Source: Lepidostoma basale
Taxonomy: Eukaryota; Arthropoda; Insecta; Trichoptera; Lepidostomatidae
DNA: 64,000 bases
Assembly: GCA_022606425.2 (NCBI GenBank)
Contig: JAHDVF020001375.1
Coordinates: 62,001-126,000, forward strand
Direction of reading: 5' to 3'
Under the pieces are notes generated by a model. That model had not been told where the DNA came from. It saw only the letters and a program-made list of their open reading frames with translations, and made no database searches. Positions 23,301-31,874 of the stretch are shown here, piece after piece. A program made the translations under genes and the position numbers. How positions within the stretch are numbered: position 1 is the stretch's first letter; the number at the start of each line of letters is the position of its first letter.

Positions 23301-26300
23301 ATGCATCTTACCTTATTGTGTCTCAATGATGAAATGATGGAAAACAAACTTTGGAAGTTTTATTTTTATACAAACACAGAATTTTTATCAAATTATAATA
23401 CTATTTAAAATCAATACAACTATTTAACACTAGATAACACTATTTAAAATTGTCAAAATTACTGTCTAGTATTTTTTTACTGTATGGTACCGTTCAAAAC
23501 ATGTACCTCTGTGAAGAGCCACACCACAGAATTTACACATGTAACAAGTTTCACTCCTTTTTCCTTTAGCAGCACACACTCGACATTTTCTTTGTGCGTA
23601 TTTTTTTTCCCTTTCCCCTTTATCCTTTCTAATTTATGGACTTTTAGATTCGTAGAAAGTCTGCCTGGAGGATCGCGATTTGGAGTGTGCCGTGTCAAAC
23701 TTACTGTCGATGTTCCAGGTTCCTCACTTAGTTCGCTTTCAATACTGCTAGTTATCCAATGACGTGCTGTCTCCAATAAAAAAAAATTGTACCTTACTGA
23801 GTCTGGATATTTTGCTTTATAAATTACAATTATAATTTCCGCAGAGTGTATGGTGGAAATCATTCTTACATATTTTTTAGATCGCCAAATCTGCATAAGA
23901 ATGTCATTTTTTCTTCGAAATATTGACTCCCCTTTTTCTAATTTTGGTTTTTTCAAAGATACGGGTAAGCCTCGATTTTCTCGTATTGTACCACATACTC
24001 TTATTTTTTTCTCCAACAAAGCCTCACTCATCAAAACACTATTGTAATAATTATCCATATATACGTGATGCCATAATTCAATATATGGGGTTAAAACTGT
24101 TTCCACTGTTTCTAACAATTTTTTACCCTGTGCTGTATATATTTCAAAATTTCCTATGTATCCTGTTGTGGCCTCGCAAAAAAAAAAGTATATTTTTAGA
24201 CATTTTTTTTTCATTTTATAATTGAATAATAAATCAAAAGTAAACCCTAATAAATATAAATTTGTGAGTGAAATTATATTGTGAAGTCAGATATACGATT
24301 TAGCAACAAAATCCATTTATTACACAACACGTTTTATTACGTTACCCGACGACAACCACCAGAGAGTAAAAAACGTATTTTTACGTTTCCCGCATTTGAG
24401 CACCAAACTGAAAAAAACGTAGTTTTACGTTTCCCGACAACATTGTGTTAATATACAAGACTTGGTGGTATGATGAGTAGGGTAAGGGGCAGTAAAATCT
24501 CAACCTTACTCAATTTCTTTTGTCTTAATTGTATGTTTAAGAATAATATCACTTTTACTGCCATTTACGGTTTTGGGACACTCTGATTGAATTCTGGTTT
24601 AAAGATTCAATTATTACCAAAATTTGTGACTTATTTTGTTTTAATACCTCGTGATAAATGATTCCTCTATGCTATCACAACAAAAAAAGATTAATATTAG
24701 GTTGGGGAAAAAGTTGTTTCGTATTTCGCACCCTTTTTTTCAACTAAGTATATCTCGTTCATTATTGGTCACATCGGATCATACGATACGGCGTTGTAAA
24801 GGTGTGAGTGTATACTACAAACGCTTCTTAGAGAGTATTACGCTTGGTCGGTTCAGTCGTGAACTATCGTGCGTCGAGTATGGAGGTCTCAAAGGAAGAA
24901 ATTCGCCATATTTTACACCTGAAAAGGAAAAACACGTCGAAAGCGACCAAAAAAATTTGCAATGTATACGGGGCCGATACTCTTTCGGTTCGTGCTGCAC
25001 AACAGTGGTTCGAGCGATTTTGTTCTGGTGTAGTGGAGGTGAATGATGCACCACGCTCTGGTAGGCCTGTCGTCGAAAATATCGAGATAGACCGTCATGT
25101 TAGCAGTCGTAGCATCGGCCAGTAGCTGAATATCCATTTTAAGCCATTGGCCGAAGGCTGGATTAAAAAAAAAGCTCGATGTTTGGGTGCCACACAAGCT
25201 CAAAAAAACCTCATGGACCGAATTTCCATCTGCGAATCGCTGCTGAATCGCAACAAAATCGACCCATTTCTGAAGCGGATGGTGACTTGTGATGAAAAGT
25301 GGGTCACTTATGAAAATGTCAAGCGACAGAGATCGTAGTCGAAAGCCAAGGAAGCGGCCCAGACTGTGGCCAAGCCAGGACTGACGGCCAAGAAGGTGTT
25401 GCTGTGTGTTTGGTAGGATTGGCAGGGAATACTCTACCATGAGTTGCTCCCCTATGGCCAAACGCTTAATTCTGCCTTCTACTGTGAACAACTCGGCCAG
25501 CATTGGTGAATAGGAGAGGAATCGTGTTTCATCAGGACAACGCCAGTTCGCACTTATCTTTGATGACGCGCCAGAATCTCCGGGAGCTCGGATCGGAAGT
25601 TCTTATGCATCCACTCTATAGTCCGGACCTGGCACCAAGTGGCACCCTTTGCCAATAGGAACAAGGGCTTCTATGAGAGGGGCATTATGAAGTTGGATTC
25701 TCGTTGGCAACAAGTTATCAAACAGAATGAGGCATATTTGACTTAAATCTGATGATTGTAATTTATAAAGCATTGAAATAAAGCGAAAAATACGAAATTA
25801 CTTTTTCCCCAACCTAATGTCATTAAATTTTCCAAACTGGGTTCAGTAAGTGAATACTTACTGAAATTTAAAAAAAATTACTAGGAACCCTTATTCTACA
25901 TATAGAACCCTTATTCTGTTCTATCCATTTTATTCTCATTTGTTTTTGTATTGTAAATCAGGGTATGATTTTTTAAAATAATTTTCAAATCCATAAAGTA
26001 ATTTTTTATTTGGGTATTCCTAATATTAAATATAATGCATGATGCTTACAGCAGTAGTTCCTGGGCAAACGGAAAACGGCGTAAGGAATTTGCAAATAAA
26101 AATCCCATATTTGTTCCTGGAGTAAGAGGAGTGGTCCACTTTACTGCACAACCCCGATTGGGAGAGTTACAAAAGAAAGTACAACGAATGTGTGGCTGGA
26201 AGAGAAGCGGGTTTCCGGGCTCGCAGCCTGTGTCGATGGACAACCATAACATAAGAAAATTACACGAAAAACCATATCGGGTTTCATGGAAAGCTGATGG

Positions 26301-29300
26301 AACAAGGTGGGTTTTAGAGATTTAAAAATATTACTGTTTGAATTTGACAACTTTCATGGGCCTGTGGTAAGTGCTTTGACTGCCACACCGAAGGTCCCGG
26401 GTTCGATTTCCGAAGATGGCAGTGTGATTGTCACACTGTCTTTGGTCTGGTAAAGAATTCAAGGGACAATAAAATGGAAATATATTAGCTACCTATCAAA
26501 TGTCATGAGAATCAATATGATAGCTCTACCCTTTACATCGATTTGACTCGCATTGTAATAATGTAATGAGCGATTCAACACAATAGTAATAATTATAATA
26601 TTTGTTTCTTCTAGCATAATATTATTATATTGTATTATTATAAAAAAAACTAACTAACTAACCATGACGCCGTCTCCCCGAAAGGGTAGGCAGAAAGAAT
26701 GGACTGTCACACTTTTACTGATGCGACACTCCATCCTTCTCTTTTCGCCCCGCGGGAGACGCGGTGTGATGGGTTGCGAACCTCATCGCCACCAATAGGC
26801 ATCTCCCGCGCACACTTCAATCTTCCAACACCCACAAAATAAATCTAAAACAAATAATATAAAATACAATGATATAAAATAAAATAAAATAACAAAATAA
26901 AAATAATTTAACACGAAATGTTCTTTTTAGATTATTATATATTTATTTATTTTCTTATAGATACATGATGCTAATAGAGAAAGAAAATGAAGTATATATG
27001 TTTGATCGAGATAATAGTGTATTTCATGTACAAGGATTTCGGTTTCCAAGGAAAAAAGACCCTTCTCAACATCTCTGTAACACACTAGTCGACGGTGTAA
27101 GTTATCAGCTGTTCTTTTTCTATTTCCTGTGTAACTTTAAATGTACTGTTAAGTAAAATGATAATTTTTTTTTTTAAGGAAATGGTTATTGATAAAGTTA
27201 ATGGACAAAACATCCCTAGATATTTGTGCTATGACATTATCAAATATGAAGATCAAGATGTTGGTAAATTCTCATTTTTTCCAATCAGACTGCACTGCAT
27301 TGAAAATGAAATTATTGGTCCGAGGTATTATCTCCTTATATTATTTAATGTACTTTTCATCCATCTAAATCTCTCCTGATGATAGCTATGTAAATGGAAT
27401 AGAAAGCTAAAACAAAAGCCTGGATTAACAATGAACTCAAATATGTTAAATATGTACATTAGGGAAAGTGGAAGAATTTCATGAAACAGCTTGAGTTAGG
27501 GTGTTCATACAATCTTCCGCAGAATGTCTTTTTGATATATTTTATGCTAGTAACATTTATTGCTGTTCCACCTAATGTTAAATTGTTTTTTTCCTAGAAA
27601 CCGTGCAATTATAGAAGGGCGAATCGACAAATTAAAAGAACCATTTAGTATTAGACCGAAGCAATTTTGGGATTTAACTCAAGCAGTGTCTTTATTAGGA
27701 GAAAAATTTGCCAAAAGTTTATCCCACGAACCTGACGGTTTGATATTCCAGCCGTCTAAAGAGGTGAGTTATTTTTGTTTATTTATTGTTTTTTTTTTAT
27801 ACCAGTACGGGCCCTTGGGAAATTGCATCATATGTTCGCTTCTCAAATACCCTAATGCCTCAAAACCAAAGTCTTCAACCAGTGCTTCTTGCCAGTCATA
27901 ACTTATGTAGCCGAGATGTGGACAAAGGGTCTGATGTACAAGTTTCAGGTCGCTCAGCATGACATGGAAAGAGCCATGCTTGGAATAACCTTGAGGAACA
28001 GAACCAGAAATTAATTAATTTGACAACAAACCAAGGTGACCGAAGTGGCTCTGAGGATAGGTGGGCTGAAGTGGCGTTGGGTTGGCCATATTTGTCAGAG
28101 GACTGGCAGCCGATTGGGAAGACGGGTTCTGGAGTGGAGACAGCGCACAGGATTCTGTAGAGTTGGATGTGCCCCTGCCCGTTAGACCAACAATATTATA
28201 AGAATGAATGAATGTGGCGATGGATAGGGGGCAGTGGCATGCTTTTGGAGAGGCCTACGTTCAGCAGTGGACAACAGATAGCTGATAATTGTAACCCCTC
28301 TTACATTGGAGAAATATTCACTTGTGAAAAGAAAGGGCCCTTTCAATGACTTTTTCTCTGAACTTCAACACGGGAAGAAATTCTGAAATGTCACTTTCAT
28401 TGAATAAGTGTGGCAATCCATTTTCTGCAACATTTTATTAGTGTATGAGATTATAACAGTCTGAATATCATCTACATCAACAGCACCTTTGATGCCTCCG
28501 GAAGTGGCTATAATTTATAGTTATCCCATGATAATATCAATATGTGGTGACCCTTTGGTGATATGATTATTTTTATAATTGTGATCTTCGACAATTTCTC
28601 TGAATAACTTTATCCAAACCCCCTTCATACATGACTGGATAACTTCATTCCACGCTTTTCCAATGCTTTTGATAGTATTTGCCAAAAGCAGGCAAGTGCC
28701 GAGACGAAAACAATTATTAATGGAATTTAATATTTTCAGTCTTACATGGCCGGCAGATGTGACGATGTCCTGAAGTGGAAGCCCCTCAGCATGAACAGTG
28801 TAGATTTTAGGCTCAAAATTGCAACCGAGGGAGGACAAGGGTAAATATTTTTTATTAAAAAAAAAACTACATACAGTAAAAGTCCGATTACGAATTACGC
28901 GATCACTAAAAAAAATACGTAATGAAGATATCCTTTTTACATAGTGTTCTCATTTTATCGCTTTGCACTTTTTTACCGCGTGATATTTTCAAGAGAAATA
29001 CGTAATATATAGATATCTCGCTTGCACTAATGTATTTAAGCGCTCGAAACGGATTCTTTCCCACGTGATGTCTCATTTGAATTATTAGAATTGTAGGTAC
29101 ATTTTGACAAAAAACATTACAAAATACGCAATATTTCGAATTAACGGTAGAATTTACTATGAAAAGTCAATTTGTGGACCGAGCAAATTATGAAAATTTC
29201 GAATTACGAATTGTTGTTCGAATTAATGGACTTTTACTGTATATTTAAAATTTCAATCAAACCTAAGACCCTATTAAACCCTGTTAACATTTCAAAAAGT

Positions 29301-29814
29301 TTTCATTTCTGTTTTGATGGTTTGTTATATAAAGAAGAAGAAAAAGCTTTTCATTATATTATCAATAATCATTCTTGATTGTTTCTTTATCTTTCAGAAT
29401 CTTATCCCGTAAAATCGGAGAGCTTTATGTAGGACAAAAAGATCAACCTTTTGCTAACATGAAATATACTAAAAGTTTAAAAGAATTGGATAATAAAATT
29501 ATTGAATGCAGATTGGAACATAACCAGTGGGTATTTATGAGAGAGAGAACAGACAAGTCATATCCAAACAGCTTCAATACTGCTTCCGGTAAAACACTTT
29601 TATTATCAATCTGACAATATCTTAAATTTTCCATTGATTTTTTATTTATATTATGATATAAGTGTCCATTCTTAAAATATATTGAATGTTTGCAGCTGTT
29701 GTTAAAAGCATTATTGATCCTATAACTCAAGAAAGATTATTGGACTATATTGACCGCCACAGGTTCTTGGATGATTCTGATGTTATGCCACCCCCTGCTA
29801 AAAAACAAAGATAA
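20330..29814 (+). CDS. RNGTT: mRNA capping enzyme (triphosphatase plus guanylyltransferase)
   Basis: Twelve exons close in frame to 587 residues (human 597): 20330-20509, 20687-20823, 22543-22710, 22821-22924, 23020-23080, 26052-26306, 26961-27096, 27179-27324, 27598-27763, 28740-28840, 29398-29588, 29696-29814. Exons 1-4 make the RNA 5'-triphosphatase, a cysteine-phosphatase fold with [10 protein letters not shown] (catalytic Cys codon 22607-22609). Exon 5 is the acidic linker. Exons 6-12 make the guanylyltransferase: KADGTR holds the GMP-accepting Lys (codon 26290-26292), then [20 protein letters not shown] and the OB-fold end with RTDKSYPN. It caps nascent RNA polymerase II transcripts in the nucleus. 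Introns 2, 5, 6, 9 and 10 carry transposons. The exon 6 acceptor is a CAGCAG tandem, so one Ser is optional. The C-terminal tail PPPAKKQR is short and basic, like relatives. Confidence 0.97.
20978..21375 (-). mobile_element. Scrambled LINE family A fragment
   Basis: The minus-strand family A segments occur in a rearranged order. A CATAAGGGTTAGAACCAG block is followed by the tail-proximal ATGGACCGCCACATTACTCG, then by ACATGGCCGACCTTTAAAAT, then by a later 5'-side block. It is an old, internally shuffled copy in RNGTT intron 2. Confidence 0.6.
21416..22495 (+). mobile_element. LINE family A copy interrupted by family B
   Basis: The plus strand reads reverse transcriptase C-terminal sequence (a GAAGCATGGAACTGGCAAAA block, then AAGATGGTTTGGACACATGG, the RWFGHM motif) up to 21692. 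It resumes at 22325 and ends in GATGGTTAGTTAG near 22495. The 12-mer GTGGCACAATCA at 21681-21692 and 22325-22336 marks the join. Confidence 0.85.
21693..22324 (-). mobile_element. LINE family B (RTE-like) inserted in LINE A
   Basis: The minus strand carries the C-terminal part of an RTE-type polyprotein: [14 protein letters not shown], then [20 protein letters not shown] (about 22290-22060), followed by frameshifted downstream blocks. The 3' end is an ATGATGATG-type tail at 21693. It is flanked by the 12-bp duplication GTGGCACAATCA. 5'-truncated and broken. Confidence 0.88.
23163..24447 (-). mobile_element. piggyBac-like element with TTAA target duplications
   Basis: Ends are CACATTGTTTTCGGG at 23163 and its near-complement CCCGACAACATTGTG at 24433-24447. 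TTAA lies immediately outside each (23159-23162 and 24448-24451). Near the right end two subterminal copies of an AAACGTA...TTTACGTTTCCCG motif occur at about 24367-24391 and 24413-24435. At 1,285 bp it is about half the usual autonomous length. It sits in RNGTT intron 5. Confidence 0.92.
23466..24214 (-). pseudogene. piggyBac transposase, N-terminally truncated and frameshifted
   Basis: A minus-strand frame from the ATG at 24214 covers the middle and end of a PGBD-type transposase: [11 protein letters not shown], then the catalytic-Asp region MDNYYNSV, then [11 protein letters not shown]. The first half, including the first catalytic Asp, is missing. Near 23600 a run of eight A (minus strand) shifts the frame. 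In the other frame the C-terminal cysteine-rich domain is intact, with pairs CRVC and CYMCKFC, then a CFERYH end and the stop at 23466-23468. It cannot make a working transposase as it stands. Confidence 0.9.
24697..25817 (+). mobile_element. Mariner-like element
   Basis: Terminal inverted repeats start TTAGGTTGGGGAAAAAGT at 24697 and end with ACTTTTTCCCCAACCTAA at 25800-25817. A TA precedes the left end and a degenerate TG follows the right end. The length is 1,121 bp, close to a complete mariner. It is in RNGTT intron 5. Confidence 0.92.
24880..25745 (+). pseudogene. Mariner transposase with multiple stops
   Basis: The ATG at 24880 opens a mariner transposase with an N-terminal helix-turn-helix ([20 protein letters not shown], then [10 protein letters not shown]). 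It is followed by the start of the D,D34D domain ([12 protein letters not shown], about 25285-25320) and the distal block [20 protein letters not shown], then [12 protein letters not shown] (25533-25640). In-frame stops at 25125 and 25338 and later frameshifts inactivate it. Confidence 0.9.
26355..26600 (+). mobile_element. tRNA-derived SINE copy
   Basis: The plus strand shows the B-box head GGTCCCGGGTTCGATTTCC, the hairpin CAGTGTGATTGTCACACTG, the body ATTAGCTACCTATCAAATGT and CATGAGAATCAATATGATAG, and an ATAATAATT-type tail. Same family as 5236, 39310 and 40765. It is in RNGTT intron 6. Confidence 0.75.
26649..26810 (-). mobile_element. Short GTTA-tailed repeat (A2)
   Basis: The minus strand runs from GGGAGATGCCTATTGG (about 26810) through GATGAGGTTCGCAACCC to GGTTAGTTAGTTAGT (26649). 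It shares only its last ~60 bp with LINE family A. Same unit as 1700-1831 and 30019-30163. Confidence 0.75.
27795..28290 (+). mobile_element. LINE family B (RTE-like) 3' fragment
   Basis: The plus strand has decayed family B C-terminal blocks in RNGTT intron 9: CTTGCCAGTCATAACTTATG (ancestrally LPVMTYG), CATGGAAAGAGCCATGCTTG (MERAMLG), GGCAGCCGATTGGGAAGACG, and GTTCAGCAGTGGACAACAGA near the end. Several frameshifts occur. Confidence 0.75.
28874..29239. mobile_element. pogo/Tigger-type MITE
   Basis: The left end CAGTAAAAGTCCGATTACGA and right end GGACTTTTACTG are inverted. TA lies outside both ends (28872-28873 and 29240-29241). The subterminal sequence GAATTACG / CGAATTACGAATTG also mirrors. 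366 bp, no transposase. It is in RNGTT intron 10. Confidence 0.82.
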
Positions 29815-30018
29815 GACTGCAAATTAAACAAAACAATATGAAAATCTCAAATTGTTGATCAACCTTTATTATTACATGAATTAATAGGTGTAATTAATAT
29901 TGATTATTACTTAAATAATATAAATAATGAACATGTTATTTTTATTCGCCATCACTTTGTGTTGTGGATTCACATTTGAATAACTTTAGAAAATCATTTT
30001 ATTTTCACATTTTTTTTG

Positions 30019-30163
30019 CTAACTAACTAACTAACTAACCATCACGCCATCTCCCCGAAAGGGTAGGCAGAAAGAATGGACTGTCACACTTTTACTGATG
30101 CAGCACTCCATCCTTCTCTTTTCGCTCCGCGGGACACGCGGTGTGATGGGTTGCGAACCTCAT
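30019..30163 (-). mobile_element. Short GTTA-tailed repeat (A2)
   Basis: Third copy of the A2 unit, from ATGAGGTTCGCAACCC (about 30163) to a GTTAGTTAGTTAGTTAG tail at 30019. The first ~20 bp of the unit are missing. It lies 3' of RNGTT. Confidence 0.75.
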
Positions 30164-30856
30164 ACTTTTAAGAAACACATGTTGGACCATATACGTCCTT
30201 CCTCGGTGCAGATTTTTAAAATTTCTACACTGAGGAAGGATGTGTGTGCTCCCAAAGATGTGAAAAGTGCAAAAAAGCACCGTAAAAATATGTTTTTCCA
30301 AAGTTATTCTAATGTTATTATTGGAGATGTTGTGTGGAAAAATGTATGTCTGTTAAAGTGTTATATGTTGTGCACACATTCAAGAAAAAAATATTAAAAA
30401 TTTAATATGAAAAATGGTTTTATTTTCCTTTATTATTTACTATTTACAATCCATTAATTTTACATATCCAATTTTGCATAAAAATATTTTAAAGTAATAA
30501 TAATAATAAAAAAGATGGTTTATAAAACACCATTTTTATGAATTAATCGTCTCAAGGCCACTGTAAAAAAAAAATACATATTTAGCATGTGGGCTGCACT
30601 TGACATAGCCATCAACATTTACACCAGAAGATGGCAGCGAGCTGCCAAAACCGGTCGAAGGTACGAACATTTGTGGATTTTAACTAAATATACATTTTAA
30701 AAAGATTTATTATGCTCTCAATGTACTCGAGACTTGCAGAAAGATTGTCCTAGACTGAAAGGTCGGCTACTGCAAACACTCATTTGCTGATGCAAAATTT
30801 ATGCGAGGATAGTGTTTTGGCTCATATAATCTGCTGTAGACTGCCTTCCTATAGAG
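30164..30856. other. Intergenic DNA between convergent RNGTT and LACTB2, left part
   Basis: Contains a 13-bp inverted repeat, TCCTTCCTCGGTG ... CACTGAGGAAGGA (30198-30243), and a half-copy of the CCGGTCGAAG foldback family near 30625-30695. No gene recognised. Confidence 0.45.
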
Positions 30857-31288
30857 CAGTGTTCCGCAACCGGTGTGCCGTGAGCCGGATGCAGGTGTGC
30901 CGCGGTCAAATACATAATGAAAAAAATATTTAGTTTTAGTCGGAAGTCGTGAATTGAGAAAGAGTCTACTCTTTCGTAACTCAGCCCAGGAGACGTTGGT
31001 GACCTTTTTTATTTTTTTTAGCTCATTCGGCTTTTTAGTGAAAATCTGACGGGATATTTTTTGTTGGCGACCTTATTTTAGGCCATTCGTGAAAAATCGA
31101 ACATTCGATTTTCCCGAATGAGCTAAAACAAATGTCACCAACATCTCTGTTGAGCTGATTAACGCCCACGTCAGGACTGAATTTTAGCTTTAGGTGTGCC
31201 GTGGAATTCTAGGAAGAACTTAGGTGTGCCGCGGAATTCTAGGAAGAACTTGGGTGTGCCGTAGGTGAGAAAAGGTTGCAGAGCACTG
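30857..31288. mobile_element. hAT-type non-autonomous element
   Basis: It starts CAGTGTTCCGCAACC and ends GGTTGCAGAGCACTG. Flanking 8-mers CTATAGAG (30849-30856) and CTATAGGG (31289-31296) match 7 of 8. Inside, GGTGTGCCGYG recurs several times near both ends as subterminal repeats. 432 bp without coding capacity. Confidence 0.85.
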
Positions 31289-31402
31289 CTATAGGGTTCT
31301 AATAAATAAGCTAGTGCCATTCCCTGTTACACCCTTATGACTGTCCAGCACAGCATTAAATGGACCAATAACTACACTAACTACTATAACTACACTACTT
31401 AA

Positions 31403-31729
31403 CCGCCCTATGTATATGAACGTACGTGATGCATACACTTTGACTGTACTATTCTGCGCTATCCTGTATCACTAAATCTACAAACCATTAGGGATACAAC
31501 GTACTAGTCTTCACAAGTAGTGCTTCAAGGGCAGGCGAAGTGTGCGATTGAGTCTTTTACGTTTTGTATTTTTTTTTAAATATAATTAATAAATAAATTG
31601 ATTTAATTAATAGTGTCAGTCCATTCTTTCGCCCTTCGGTGAGACTGCGTAATGGTTAGTTAGTTAGTAACTTAATAAAAAGGTGATTTTTTGGCATATT
31701 TCTTGAAAAGTTACCCACAGGTAGGGCGG
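31403..31729. mobile_element. piggyBac-type MITE, copy 2, carrying a LINE-A tail
   Basis: TTAA (31399-31402 and 31730-31733) flanks CCGCCCTA ... GTAGGGCGG. The interior is the inverted counterpart of 6791-7094. Between about 31614 and 31670 it carries a foreign piece ending in GGTTAGTTAGTTAG, which is the 3' tip of LINE family A on the plus strand. Confidence 0.8.
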
Positions 31730-31779
31730 TTAAATATCATTATAATATAACAACATAAGTGGAGCAGACTAAATATTTT

Positions 31780-31785
31780 TTTATT
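31780..31785 (-). terminator. LACTB2 polyadenylation signal
   Basis: AATAAA on the minus strand, 90 bases after the LACTB2 stop. Confidence 0.55.
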
Positions 31786-31874
31786 GGTAATTTTGTCAAT
31801 TCCTTTAAATCTCCATTAAATACAATTATTAAATAACATTACAACTTAATTCCATACATTGGTATCACCAGTGT

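Noticed and set aside
23477..24214. Domesticated piggyBac transposase as a host gene
   Set aside because: The catalytic N-terminal half is missing, the C-terminal domain is frameshifted and intact TTAA-flanked ends remain, so it is a decayed transposon.
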